Positions 20,296 through 28,741 of a stretch of 64,000 nt of DNA are shown here, one piece after another. The notes below the pieces were generated by a model. It had not been told where the DNA came from and ran no database searches. It worked only from the letters and a program-made list of their open reading frames with translations. This DNA comes from Micromonospora haikouensis. GTDB taxonomy: Bacteria > Actinomycetota > Actinomycetes > Mycobacteriales > Micromonosporaceae. The position numbers were made by a program, and so were the translations under genes. Location: contig NZ_FMCW01000011.1 in NCBI RefSeq assembly GCF_900091595.1, positions 62,001-126,000 of the forward strand, read 5' to 3'. Each line of letters begins with the position of its first letter. Position 1 is the stretch's first letter.

Positions 20296-21051
20296 ATGAA
20301 GTTCGCCCGCGACACCTGGCTCGTCTTCCAACGCCAGACGCAGCTCCTGCTCCGCAACCCGGTCTGGGTCTTCGTCGGCGTCTTCCAGCCGGTGATGTAC
20401 CTGCTGCTTTTCGCCCCGCTGCTCAAGCCGGCGCTGAACGCGCCGACCCAGGCCGAGGCGTACAAGATCTTCGTGCCCGGCCTGCTGGTGCTGCTGGCCA
20501 TCTTCGGCGGCCTCTTCCAGGGCTTCGGCCTGATCGCCGAGCTGCGCGCCGGGGTCATCGAACGGTCCCGGGTCACCCCGGTCAGCCGGCTCGCGCTGCT
20601 GCTCGGCCGGTCCATGCGCGACGTCGTGTCGCTGCTCGCCCAGGCCGTCATCATCACCGTGCTCGCGCTCCTGTTCGAGCTGCGCGTGTTCATCGGCGAC
20701 CTGCTCCTGGCGTACCTGATGCTCGCCCTCATCGCGTTGATGACCTCGGCCGTCTCCTACGGCGTCGCGCTCAAGGTCAAGAGCGAGGACGCGCTCGCCC
20801 CGCTGATGAACACCGTCGCCCAGCCGGTGCTGCTGCTCTCCGGCATCCTGCTGCCGCTCACCTTCGCCCCCGGCTGGCTCCAGGGCGTCGCCGAGTGGAA
20901 CCCGTTCTCCTGGGCCGTGGACGGCACCCGGGCCCTCTTCGCCGGTGACCTCGGCAACGACAAGGTCTGGCAGGGCCTGAGCATCATCGCGGTGCTGGCC
21001 GCCGCCGGCGTCGCCTGGGCCGCCCGCCAGTTCGCCCGCAGCGTCCGCTGA
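20296..21051 (+). CDS. ABC-2 type exporter permease, DrrB-like
   Basis: A 251-residue membrane protein with six predicted helices. The N-terminal amphipathic segment is FARDTWLVFQRQTQLLLRNPVWVF. The ABC-2 signature is seen in LRAGVIERSRVTPVSRLALLLGR and in the loop before the last helix (QPVLLLSGILLPLTFAPGWLQGVAEWNPFSW). It pairs with the ATPase just upstream. The PadR, ATPase, permease arrangement is a common self-resistance or stress exporter unit. The substrate is unknown. Confidence 0.92.
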   Translation: MKFARDTWLVFQRQTQLLLRNPVWVFVGVFQPVMYLLLFAPLLKPALNAPTQAEAYKIFVPGLLVLLAIFGGLFQGFGLIAELRAGVIERSRVTPVSRLALLLGRSMRDVVSLLAQAVIITVLALLFELRVFIGDLLLAYLMLALIALMTSAVSYGVALKVKSEDALAPLMNTVAQPVLLLSGILLPLTFAPGWLQGVAEWNPFSWAVDGTRALFAGDLGNDKVWQGLSIIAVLAAAGVAWAARQFARSVR

Positions 21052-21086
21052 GGCACGGCGACGCGCGCAACGCGCGCGACGCGTGC

Positions 21087-21134
21087 AAGGAAGGGCCCCC
21101 TGTTAACGCTTTCTGTATAGGAAGGGCCCCCTCC
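21087..21134 (+). repeat. 3'-end palindromic element, copy C (type 2, slightly decayed)
   Basis: AAGGAAGGGCCCCCTG, GTTAACGC, TTTCTGTATA, then GGAAGGGCCCCCTCC, whose right arm has a mismatch relative to copy B. It lies 35 bp after the permease stop and just before a stronger hairpin at 21139-21187. It has the same orientation relative to the upstream gene as the other copies. Confidence 0.8.
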
Positions 21135-21138
21135 AAAC

Positions 21139-21187
21139 AACGTGCCCCGCCGCACCCCAGCATGATCGGGGTGCGGCGGGGCACGTT
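21139..21187. terminator. Bidirectional terminator between ABC permease and O-methyltransferase genes
   Basis: A perfect 20-bp inverted repeat (AACGTGCCCCGCCGCACCCC and its complement) with a 9-nt loop lies between convergent genes, 44 bp past the methyltransferase stop. Confidence 0.85.
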
Positions 21188-21230
21188 GAGCGTCGGCGAG
21201 CGGGAGCGATCGGTCGGCCCGGGGCCGTCG

Positions 21231-21884
21231 TCAGCGCACCCGGGCCAGGGTCAGCCCGTCGGCGATCGGCAGCAGCACCGGCTCCACCCGGACGTCGGCC
21301 ATCACCTCGTCGTTGAACGCGGCGACGGCCCGGTCGTCGGCGTTGCTCGGGGCGAGCACCCGACCCCCGCGCAGCGTGTTGTCCACCGCGACGATCCCGC
21401 CCGGGCGCATGCGCGGCACCAGCTCCGCCCAGTAGACCGGGTAGCCGACCTTGTCCGCGTCGATGAACGCGAAGTCCAGGCGCCGCTCGTACGGCAGCTC
21501 CCGCAGCGTGTCCCCGGCCGGCCCGATCCGCAGCTCGATCCGGTCGTCGACCCCGGCCCGCGCCCAGTACCGCCGTGCCACGTCCGTGTACTCCGCCGAG
21601 ATGTCGAAGCAGGTCAACCGCCCGCCCTCGGCCAGCCCGCGCGCGATCGCCAGCGAGGACAGCCCGGTGAAGGTGCCCACCTCCACCGCCTGCCGCGCCC
21701 CCACCAGCCGGGTGAGGAACGTCAGGAACGCGGCCTGCTCCGGGGCCACCTGCATCCTCGCCTCGGCGGGCAGCGCGGCGAGGGTCTCCTCGACCAGGTC
21801 CCGCATCACCTCGTCCGGGGCCGATCCGTGGGCCACCACGTACGCGTGCAGTTCCGGGGTCAGCGGTAGCGACTTCGTCGTCAT
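21231..21884 (-). CDS. Class I SAM-dependent O-methyltransferase
   Basis: A 217-residue enzyme of the catechol/caffeoyl-CoA O-methyltransferase type. SAM-binding motif I is VEVGTFTGLSSLAIARGL, followed by CFDISAEYTDVARRYW. The metal/catalytic region is DFAFIDADKVGYPVYWAELVPRMRPGGIVAVDNTLRGG, including the conserved Asp residues and the DN pair. ATG 21884 overlaps the Maf stop (ATGA), indicating coupling to Maf. The longer upstream frame is not conserved. The substrate is undetermined. Confidence 0.9.
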   Translation of the reverse strand: MTTKSLPLTPELHAYVVAHGSAPDEVMRDLVEETLAALPAEARMQVAPEQAAFLTFLTRLVGARQAVEVGTFTGLSSLAIARGLAEGGRLTCFDISAEYTDVARRYWARAGVDDRIELRIGPAGDTLRELPYERRLDFAFIDADKVGYPVYWAELVPRMRPGGIVAVDNTLRGGRVLAPSNADDRAVAAFNDEVMADVRVEPVLLPIADGLTLARVR

Positions 21885-22549
21885 GACCGGACCGTACCCA
21901 GCGCCTCGACCTCCTGGCCGCCCGGCGCGACCTTCGTCCACAGGTCGATGATCCGCAGGTCCAGCTCCCCGAGGAGACGACGCAGCAGCGGCAGGGAAAG
22001 CCCGACCACCGTGCCCGGATCGCCGTCGACACCCTCCAGGAACGCCCCGCCCAGCCCGTCGATGGTGAACGCGCCCGCCACCGCGAGCGGCTCACCCGTC
22101 GCGACGTACGCCGCGATCTCCTCGTCGCTGACCTCGGCGAACCGCACGGTGGTCGAAGCGACCGCCTCGGCGCGCGCCTCGTGGATGACGTCGATCAGGC
22201 AGTGCCCGGTGTGCAGCACCCCGCTGCGCCCCCGCATCCGCTCCCACCGCCGCGTGGCGTCGGCCTCGTCGGCGGGCTTGCCGAGGATCTCGCCGTCGAA
22301 GGCGAGTACCGAGTCGCAGCCGAGCACCAGCGTCCGCTCGTCGGCGGAGGGCCGCAGCCGGCCGACGACCGCCTGCGCCTTCAGCCGGGCCAGCTCCAGG
22401 CACAGGTCCTCGGCCCGTTCGCTGACCACCTGAGACTCGTCGACCCCGCTGACCAGCACATCGGGTTCGATGCCGGCGGCATGCAGGAGCTTGCGACGGG
22501 CAGGGCTCGCCGACGCGAGCACGAGTCGGAGCGCAATCGAGTTCGACAC
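21881..22549 (-). CDS. maf: Maf family nucleotide pyrophosphatase
   Basis: A 222-residue Maf/YhdE-type nucleoside triphosphate pyrophosphatase that removes non-canonical or excess nucleotides. The motifs are SASPARRKLLHAAGIEPDVLVSGVDES at the N-terminus, the catalytic GCDSVLAFDGEILGKP, and FTIDGLGGAFLEGVDGDPGTVVGLSLPLLRRLL near the end. GTG 22549 starts just before the conserved LVLASASP. In M. tuberculosis (Rv3282, from memory) maf follows accD5-accE5; here the ESX-like cluster lies between accE and maf. Confidence 0.92.
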   Translation of the reverse strand: MSNSIALRLVLASASPARRKLLHAAGIEPDVLVSGVDESQVVSERAEDLCLELARLKAQAVVGRLRPSADERTLVLGCDSVLAFDGEILGKPADEADATRRWERMRGRSGVLHTGHCLIDVIHEARAEAVASTTVRFAEVSDEEIAAYVATGEPLAVAGAFTIDGLGGAFLEGVDGDPGTVVGLSLPLLRRLLGELDLRIIDLWTKVAPGGQEVEALGTVRS

Positions 22550-22614
22550 GCCGCCGACGCTACCGCCTCCACCACCTGCACCGCCTCTGCCTGGCCGCGA
22601 CCCGCTCTGTCGCC

Positions 22615-22713
22615 TTGATCGACTCCATGCCGGTGGGTGCTGCCCTGCCCGTTGATCGACTCCGGGCCGGTGGGTGCCGGCCTGCCCGTTGATCGACTCC
22701 ATGTCGCCGACAT
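22615..22713. repeat. 37-bp tandem repeat with ATGTCGCCGACAT palindrome
   Basis: TTGATCGACTCC recurs at 22615, 22652 and 22689 with an exact 37-bp period, giving two full copies and a truncated third. Inside each full unit is CCGGTGGGTGC. The third copy runs into ATGTCGCCGACAT (22701-22713), a palindrome with one central base; the same 13-mer recurs at 22743-22755. It sits upstream of maf and downstream of mycosin. Promoter function for maf is possible but not shown. Confidence 0.75.
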
Positions 22714-22773
22714 CGCGGTATCCCGCCCGCTCCAACCCCCCAATGTCGCCGACATGGCGTCACAGCTGGCGGC

Positions 22774-24000
22774 TCACCGGCTAATCCGCGGCGGCGGGTC
22801 GTCGCTCAGTCGTCGGCGCCGTGCGACCAACGCCCAGGCTCCCGCAGCGGCCACGATCACCCCCAACGTGGCCAGGCCACGAGCCGTAGACCCGTCGTCA
22901 CCATCATCGGCCGGCTCCGCGACCACCGTCGTGGTCGGCCCGCCCGCGCCCGGCGCACCCGCCGTCGTCGACTCGAAACCCAGAGGGGGTACGTCTGCCG
23001 TGAGCGCCGCCACCAGGTCCAAGACCCCGTAGCCGTACTCGTCGTCACGGCCGGGAGGCCCCTTGTCGATGGCGGTGGCAGTGAGACGGTGGACGACCTC
23101 CGAGGCCGGCAGGTCGGGGTATTTGGACCGGACAAGAGCAGCGGCCCCCGCGACTATCGCAGTGGCACTGGAAGTGCCTGTCCCTTTGGAGTACTTGCCG
23201 CCATAACTAGTGCTGTAAATATCGACCGCCGGTGCGGTGAGGTCGATTCCTGTGCCAGTTACTGAGATGGTGGCGTGATTTCCGTTCCGATCTATCCCGC
23301 CAACCGCGATGACTCCGTCCTCTGAAGCAGGATATGTGACTCCTGTGTCCTCCGGAGAATTGCCCGCAGCTGCAACAACTACAATATTCGATGCGCATGC
23401 CCGCTTGACTGCTTCTATTAGTCTACGGCTTGAACTCCCTCCGCTTGATACGCTGATAATGTCCACACCCGTGTCGATGGCAAATTCGATGCCCTGGGCT
23501 AATGCGTCCGGGTCGCCGTCGCCGTTGGGTGGAGAGCTGAATATGGGTAGAATCTTAGCTTCGGGGGCTATGCCCAGCGCGCCAACCTCGTTGTGCTGGC
23601 CGTGGGCGGCGATAAGGCCGGCCATTGCGGTTCCATGGCTATCTAGATCCCTCTTTCCGCTCCCGTTCCCGCCGGGAATAATATCTATGCCGGAAAGTAA
23701 ATTTTTACGTAGATCGGGGTGGGGATCAACCCCTGTGTCGGGTACGGCGATCGTTACTCCTCGCCCCCGGGTGATGCGATGGGCGTCGATGGTATCCAGG
23801 TAGCGCAAGTGCCACTGGTCGGTCCGAATTAAGGCCGATCCGTCTGGTGTTGGTGCGACATTGGGCGGTGCCACCATCCCCGAGCCGGCGATAATAGCTG
23901 ACTGGGTGATGGTTGCAGCCGCGCGTACTGCGTAACGCAGGACGGAACTACCGATCGAAGCCAATGGCCGGTCCGGGATCAATAGGGTCGTTCTCATCAT
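22774..24000 (-). CDS. Mycosin-like S8 serine protease (type VII secretion associated)
   Basis: A 408-residue subtilisin-family protease of mycosin type. The catalytic triad is Asp88 (VPDTGVD), His122 (DSHGTAMAGLIAAHG) and Ser277 (GTSSATAIVAGAAALV), with oxyanion Asn214. A proline/acid-rich linker follows, then a C-terminal membrane helix (about 376-393) and a RRRR stop-transfer tail, as in MycP proteins anchored to the ESX secretion machine. A weak N-terminal hydrophobic stretch (about 24-45) could be a signal; a TTG at codon 13 would place it closer to the start. It overlaps the PPE-like gene by 53 bp. The catalytic part is encoded by distinctly AT-richer DNA than the flanks. Confidence 0.85.
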   Translation of the reverse strand: MMRTTLLIPDRPLASIGSSVLRYAVRAAATITQSAIIAGSGMVAPPNVAPTPDGSALIRTDQWHLRYLDTIDAHRITRGRGVTIAVPDTGVDPHPDLRKNLLSGIDIIPGGNGSGKRDLDSHGTAMAGLIAAHGQHNEVGALGIAPEAKILPIFSSPPNGDGDPDALAQGIEFAIDTGVDIISVSSGGSSSRRLIEAVKRACASNIVVVAAAGNSPEDTGVTYPASEDGVIAVGGIDRNGNHATISVTGTGIDLTAPAVDIYSTSYGGKYSKGTGTSSATAIVAGAAALVRSKYPDLPASEVVHRLTATAIDKGPPGRDDEYGYGVLDLVAALTADVPPLGFESTTAGAPGAGGPTTTVVAEPADDGDDGSTARGLATLGVIVAAAGAWALVARRRRLSDDPPPRISR

Positions 24001-25330
24001 GCGGCCGCATTACTGGCGTTACTCCGGAATCTGTTTCCCAGGGATGATCAGGGTCCCAGTGTCGCGACTCGCCTTCACCTTCTGCCTGTAGCCGCCCCGT
24101 CGTGTTTCCAGGGAAGGGTGCGCCGCCTGTTCCAGGGGTGTTGCCGAAAGGGGGCGTGAAGTGGCCTGCGCCGAATTGTATGCCGCGGCCGATGCCCGGC
24201 CGAGATCCGGCTGCTCCGCTCGGTGCGGTCCCGGCGCCCCCTCCGATAACGCCGCCTATTGGGTTGATTCGGCGGGAGGCGTTCATGTTTCCGTGATGCC
24301 CTGAACCCATACTCGGCGGGGTGCCAATTATGCCCCCTGATGGAAGTGGCCGAGGTGTGTTAGGGGGGCCTGGAGTTGCGGTCTTCCCGTCGCCGGGTGG
24401 CCTGAAGTTCGAACTCAATCTTTCCGGACTGATTCGAGGGGTGGTGTGGCCATTGTTGGTATTTGAGAGGGGAGGGATTGAAATTGGGCCAGGGTGGGGC
24501 CCGGTCGGGGAAGTCGATTGAAGTGGTGGGTTCGTGCTCGAAATTCCGGAAGTGGGACTAAATGTGGCATTCGTTCCGCCGAGGATTGGCCCGTGACTGA
24601 TTCTAGGCGGTGATGCTGCCTCTACGCCTTTTGGCGTCCCAGTGGACTTGGGGGTCGAACTGCTGTTAGTTGTGGCTAGAGGGACGGGGATGATCGGCGG
24701 GATCTCGGGTGCAGCTGAAGCGCCATACACGTCTGGGTTGTCAGTTTGTTTGGGTGGCCTGACCTTTGGAGGTTGGCGGAGCATTACTTGGGCCTGTTGT
24801 AGTTCGCCGCTCAACCCGTACATCAGGTTCCGGGCCTGGACATTGAGTCGCTCCAGGTCGGCGTCGGTCACCGGCTTGTCCGGCACCCGGGCGCCCATCG
24901 CCGCCTTCGGATCGGCGGCGGTCGCCTCGTACGTCCGCTTCTGTTGGAGCTTCTCCACGTACTCGTCGTGCAGGGGCTTCAGTTCGGCGCGGGCGCTGCT
25001 GATCGCTCGGGTGGCGGCGGCGAGGGCGTCGTAGTTCGCGGCTGCCGCGTCGTGGGTGCGCTGCACCTTGTCGATCAGGTCGTCCAGCTCGCCGAGGTAC
25101 GCCTGGGCGGCGGCGTTGGTCGCCGGGGGCCACGCCTCGGCGAGGCCGCGCCGGTATTCCTTGAGCCGGCCCAGGTGCGCCTGCGCGAGGTCGCAGACCT
25201 TGCGCCAGCCGGCGACCTGCTTCCAGTGCCCGGCGGTGTCGTGGTCCTGGATGCAGGCCCACATGCTCAGCAGGTCCATCAACCGCCAGTCGGTGAGGCC
25301 GGACGTCCGGCCGCTGCCCCGCTCGATCAT
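23948..25330 (-). CDS. PPE/ESX-substrate-like protein with Pro/Gly/Ser-rich tail
   Basis: A 460-residue protein. Residues 1-185 are helical and charged (LLSMWACIQDHDTAGHWKQVAGWRKVCDLAQAHLGRLKEYRRGLAEAW, then DDLIDKVQRTHDAAAANYDALAAA), resembling the helical hairpin of ESX substrates. Residues 190-460 are a low-complexity Pro/Gly/Ser/Thr/Asn tail ending in an acidic WDPDHPWETDSG...DPGPAIGFDR motif. It overlaps the small ESX-like gene by 4 bp and mycosin by 53 bp, so the three are one operon. From about residue 177 onward the GC content drops sharply. Export by a type VII system is inferred from context. No assembly ATPase (EccC) is present nearby. Confidence 0.6.
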   Translation of the reverse strand: MIERGSGRTSGLTDWRLMDLLSMWACIQDHDTAGHWKQVAGWRKVCDLAQAHLGRLKEYRRGLAEAWPPATNAAAQAYLGELDDLIDKVQRTHDAAAANYDALAAATRAISSARAELKPLHDEYVEKLQQKRTYEATAADPKAAMGARVPDKPVTDADLERLNVQARNLMYGLSGELQQAQVMLRQPPKVRPPKQTDNPDVYGASAAPEIPPIIPVPLATTNSSSTPKSTGTPKGVEAASPPRISHGPILGGTNATFSPTSGISSTNPPLQSTSPTGPHPGPISIPPLSNTNNGHTTPRISPERLSSNFRPPGDGKTATPGPPNTPRPLPSGGIIGTPPSMGSGHHGNMNASRRINPIGGVIGGGAGTAPSGAAGSRPGIGRGIQFGAGHFTPPFGNTPGTGGAPFPGNTTGRLQAEGEGESRHWDPDHPWETDSGVTPVMRPHDENDPIDPGPAIGFDR

Positions 25331-25788
25331 GGCAGCACCGCCCGCCCCGGCCCGCTGTCCGGGCCGGTCGGATCGGGCAGGGCTGGCCTGGGCCGCCCCT
25401 GCCCGGCCCCGCCGGGGTTGGCGAGGGCCCGTTCCACGTCGGAGACGCGGGCGGCCGAGAAGGCGTCGGAGTCGGCGTACTGCGTGGCGATCCGGCCGGC
25501 TGCGGCGGCCAGGTGGCCGGTGGCACCACCGACGGACCAGACCATCGTGGCGGTGGCCTGCTGGGTCTCGTTGTGTGCCTTGAGGAACTGCACCAGCTCG
25601 ACGAAGGCGTCGGCGGGGTTGGGGATCTGCGCCTTCATGTCGTCCGCGATGTACGACAGGTGCGGAGCGTAGTTTCGCTCGACCTCCGCCTGGAGCTTGT
25701 CGGCGAACTCGCGCATCTGGCGGATGTCGGCCTCGATGCTGCCGTAGCCGCTCAACCAGGGCGCTGGGCGGTCCTCCTCGGGGATCAT
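25327..25788 (-). CDS. Small ESX-like (WXG100/PE-type) protein
   Basis: A 153-residue helical protein and first gene of the mycosin operon. After a short polar leader it has SIEADIRQMREFADKLQAEVERNY, then PADAFVELVQFLKAHNETQQATATMVWSVGG, then a helix with YADSD that fits the YxxxD/E type VII export signal. A Pro/Gly-rich tail completes it. There is no signal peptide or membrane helix. It does not carry a clean W-x-G turn, so family assignment is tentative. Its ATGA overlap with the PPE-like gene suggests a co-translated, possibly heterodimeric pair, as for PE/PPE or EsxA/EsxB. Confidence 0.6.
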   Translation of the reverse strand: MIPEEDRPAPWLSGYGSIEADIRQMREFADKLQAEVERNYAPHLSYIADDMKAQIPNPADAFVELVQFLKAHNETQQATATMVWSVGGATGHLAAAAGRIATQYADSDAFSAARVSDVERALANPGGAGQGRPRPALPDPTGPDSGPGRAVLP

Positions 25789-25807
25789 CGGCCCTCCCGA
25801 CCCGTCA

Positions 25808-25843
25808 CGACACCGTTTCCCTGAGTGAGGCTAACGGGTGTCG
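25808..25843. terminator. Imperfect inverted repeat between accE and the ESX-like operon
   Basis: CGACACCGTT (25808-25817) and AACGGGTGTCG (25833-25843) pair with one bulged G around a 15-nt loop. It lies upstream of the ESX-like operon and 55 bp past the accE stop. It could terminate accE or act as an operator. Confidence 0.4.
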
Positions 25844-25898
25844 CCGACCTCCGGGAGCCCCCGACGGCAGCGGGGCGTGCCGGACGGCGGCCGGAGGA

Positions 25899-26111
25899 TC
25901 AGCGGGGCAGGCCGGAGGCGCGCCAGGCTCCCGGGCCGGAGGCGAGCGCCGTGCCGAGGGGGCGGCCGCTGCGTGCCCAGGCCGACGGTGCGGCGGGTTC
26001 GGGTGCGGCGGTGGGGCGGGTCCGGGCGACGATGACGCCGACCAGCGCGGCCAGTTCCTCGGCGGTCGGCACGCCCCGGGTCACCCGGAACAGCGGCTCA
26101 TCGGCAGACAT
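25899..26111 (-). CDS. accE: Acyl-CoA carboxylase epsilon subunit
   Basis: A 70-residue protein with the small ACC epsilon pattern. FRVTRGVPTAEELAALVGVIVAR forms the N-terminal strand-helix, an Ala/Pro-rich linker follows, then SAWARSGRPLG, the conserved W-x(3)-GRPL-like segment. Actinobacterial epsilon subunits bind and stabilise the beta subunit of acyl-CoA carboxylase. It is normally beside accD; here it is separated from accD (32400) by six genes and from maf by the ESX-like cluster. ATG 26111 is divergent from the Ser/Thr kinase. It was found as the conserved C-terminal part of a longer open frame. Confidence 0.85.
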   Translation of the reverse strand: MSADEPLFRVTRGVPTAEELAALVGVIVARTRPTAAPEPAAPSAWARSGRPLGTALASGPGAWRASGLPR

Positions 26112-26204
26112 GCCCTCCAGCGTACGCGTCGCGAACTTGACCTTCGTCGCACAGTGGCGTGCCGGCGGTGTGCGGCGGGCCGCCGCCGGGTACCGTCTCC
26201 ACCG

Positions 26205-28580
26205 ATGTCGAACGCGCTTCCCCAACTCGTCGCCGACCGGTACCGGCTCCTTTCGCCGCTCGGCCAGGGCGGCATGGGTCGGGTGTGGAAGGCGCGCGAC
26301 GAGGTGCTGCACCGGGACGTGGCGATCAAGGAACTGGTCCCGCCGCCCAGCCTCACCCCGGAGGAGCGCCGCGAGATGCGGGAGCGCTCGCTGCGGGAGG
26401 CCCGCGCGATCGCGCGGCTCAACCACGTCAACGTGGTCCGCATCTTCGACGTGCTGCGCACCGACGGCGATCCGTGGATCGTCATGGAGTACGTGGCGTC
26501 GAAGTCCCTTCAGGACACCATCGCCGAGGACGGGCCGGTGACGTCGGCGAAGGCGGTCGAGATCGGCCTGGGGGTGCTGGGCGCGCTGAAGGCGGCGCAC
26601 AAGGCCGGCGTGATGCACCGGGACGTCAAGCCGGGCAACGTGCTGATCGGCACGGACGGCCGGGTGGTGCTGACCGACTTCGGCCTGGCGACGATCCCGG
26701 GCGACCCGAACGTGACGCGCACCGGCATGGTGCTGGGTTCCCCGGCGTACATCGCGCCGGAGCGGGCGCGCGACGGCACGGCGGGGCCGGAGGCCGACCT
26801 GTGGTCGCTGGGCGCGACGCTCTACGCGGCGGTGGAGGGCAAGTCGCCGTACGCCCGGCCGTCGGCGATCGCCACCCTGGCGGCGCTGGCCACCGAGCCG
26901 ATGCCGCCGCCGAGGAACGCCGGCCCGCTGAAGCCGGTGCTGAACGGGCTGCTCCGCAAGGATCCGGCCGAGCGGATCGACGCCGAGGTGGCCGAGCGGC
27001 TGCTGCGGAAGGCCGCCGGGCGGCGCTCCAAGACGATTTCGCTGCTCGACGGCGTACGCCGGCCGGGGCCCAACGGGCCGCGCGAGCCGCGACCGCCGGT
27101 GGTGCCCGCGCCGCGCCCGGCCGAGCCGCGCACGAGCCGGCCGGCCGTGCCGCCCGCGCCGCGTACCCCTGGGGGCGGCCTCGTCGTCGGCGGCGCGGCG
27201 GTGACCGGCGCGGCCGGTGACGACGCGACCGCGAAGGTCTCCCCGCCGAGCACGGACGCCGCGCCGACCGCGAAGGTCCCCTCGCCGGGGGTGGACGCCG
27301 CGCCGACGGCGAAGGTCGACCCTCCGGCGTCGGGCACGGACGCCGCGCCGACGGCGAAGGTCGCGGACACCGGCGCACGGGCGGCCGACCCCACGGCGAA
27401 GCTTCCCGGTCCGGTCGCCGCGACCGGCGCCGACCGGGTCGCGGGGGCACCGGTCGACGGGGGCGAGGAGTCACCGGCGGAGGAGGCCGACGAGGCCGGT
27501 TCCGGCGAGGTCACGGGCACCGGGGGCGCGGTCGACGGGGTCGACGCCGCCCCGGCCGGGCAGGTCGACGACACCCGGGTCGACCCGGGCCCCGCCGTGC
27601 CGGTGTCGCCGCCCGCGCCGTCCGCTCCGCCTGTCGAGCGGGCCGAGCCCGCCGGGGACCAGGCCGACGCCTCCGGGGACCAGACCGACCGGTCGCGCGA
27701 CCAGGCCGACCGGCCGCAGGAGGACGCGGGACCGTCCAGCGAGAAGACCGGTCCGTCGAGCGGGAAGGCCGGGCCGCCGCGCGAGTGGGCCGACCGGGCC
27801 CGCGAGCGGGCCACGCCGACGTCGGTGCTGCCGGCGGCCGCCGGCCCGGCACCCTCGTCGACGGGCCGGGCCGCGGTCGTTTCGGGTACGAAGCCCGAGC
27901 GCAGCCGCCGCAGCCTGCTGGTCGGCGTGCTCGTCGCGGTGCTGCTGCTCGGCCTGCTGGTGGCGGTGCCGCTGCTCGGCCGGGGCGACGACGACCCGGG
28001 GCCCGGCGACCCGCAGGCGGGCCTGTCCTCGGCGACGCCGTCGGCCGCCGCGCCGTCCTCGCCCGCGCCGGCCACCAGCAGCGCCGCACCGCCCAGCCCG
28101 ACGCCGTCGGCGAGCCCGTCGGTCGACCCGAATGCTCTGCCCGAGGGTTGGGTCCTGCACAAGGACCCGGCGGGCTTCTCGCTGCCCCTGCCGAAGGGCT
28201 GGACGCGGCGCAGCGGCGGCCGGGACACGGTCATCTTCGAGGAGCGCGACGGGGTGGGCGAGCTGCTGGTGCAGTGGACGAACACCCCGCAGCCCGACGC
28301 CGTCGCCGACTGGAGAGAGCAGGAACCGGCCCGGAAGAGCCGCGTCAACAACTACCAGTATCTCAGCATCGAGCGCTGCGACTACTACAAGACGTGTGCG
28401 GACTGGGAGTGGCTGGAGACCCGGGACAACACCCGGATCCACGTCCGCAACCGGGGCTTCGTCACCGCCAAAAACCGGGGGTACGCCTTCCGCTGGGAGG
28501 TGGCGAACAAGGACTGGCAGGCGCGGCTGGCCGACTTCGACCGGATCGCCAAGGGCTTCGAGCCGGACCGGGTCGACTGA
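26205..28580 (+). CDS. Receptor-type serine/threonine protein kinase with repeat linker and extracytoplasmic domain
   Basis: A 791-residue kinase. The catalytic domain is about 12-270: GQGGMG loop (20-25), Lys42 in VAIKEL, HRDVKPGN with Asp140, DFG 158-160, and GSPAYIAPE. Residues about 330-400 contain recurrent DAAPTAKV units with varied spacers. Next comes a charged Asp/Arg/Gln-rich segment, one membrane helix (about 570-592) and a Ser/Pro/Ala spacer. The last 150 residues form a folded exterior domain starting LPEGWVLHKDPAGFSLPLPKGW with a close cysteine pair (CDYYKTC). There are no PASTA repeats. The repeat threonines are possible phosphorylation sites. The signal sensed is unknown. Confidence 0.92.
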   Translation: MSNALPQLVADRYRLLSPLGQGGMGRVWKARDEVLHRDVAIKELVPPPSLTPEERREMRERSLREARAIARLNHVNVVRIFDVLRTDGDPWIVMEYVASKSLQDTIAEDGPVTSAKAVEIGLGVLGALKAAHKAGVMHRDVKPGNVLIGTDGRVVLTDFGLATIPGDPNVTRTGMVLGSPAYIAPERARDGTAGPEADLWSLGATLYAAVEGKSPYARPSAIATLAALATEPMPPPRNAGPLKPVLNGLLRKDPAERIDAEVAERLLRKAAGRRSKTISLLDGVRRPGPNGPREPRPPVVPAPRPAEPRTSRPAVPPAPRTPGGGLVVGGAAVTGAAGDDATAKVSPPSTDAAPTAKVPSPGVDAAPTAKVDPPASGTDAAPTAKVADTGARAADPTAKLPGPVAATGADRVAGAPVDGGEESPAEEADEAGSGEVTGTGGAVDGVDAAPAGQVDDTRVDPGPAVPVSPPAPSAPPVERAEPAGDQADASGDQTDRSRDQADRPQEDAGPSSEKTGPSSGKAGPPREWADRARERATPTSVLPAAAGPAPSSTGRAAVVSGTKPERSRRSLLVGVLVAVLLLGLLVAVPLLGRGDDDPGPGDPQAGLSSATPSAAAPSSPAPATSSAAPPSPTPSASPSVDPNALPEGWVLHKDPAGFSLPLPKGWTRRSGGRDTVIFEERDGVGELLVQWTNTPQPDAVADWREQEPARKSRVNNYQYLSIERCDYYKTCADWEWLETRDNTRIHVRNRGFVTAKNRGYAFRWEVANKDWQARLADFDRIAKGFEPDRVD

Positions 28581-28741
28581 GCGCCCGGCCGGAAGGACTG
28601 AGCGCCCGGCCGGAGCCGGTTCGCGACCCGCGACCCGCGACCCGGCCCGCTGAGCAGGCGATTCCCACCGCCGTGAAAGCGGCTCGCATGACCTTGCGTC
28701 GAACGGGGTATCTGATCCCGGACGACGCAAGGAGGTGCGAC

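Noticed and set aside
22615..22760. Possible CRISPR-like array (37-bp periodic repeats)
   Set aside because: The units are contiguous with no unique spacers, there are fewer than three full copies, and no cas gene is present.
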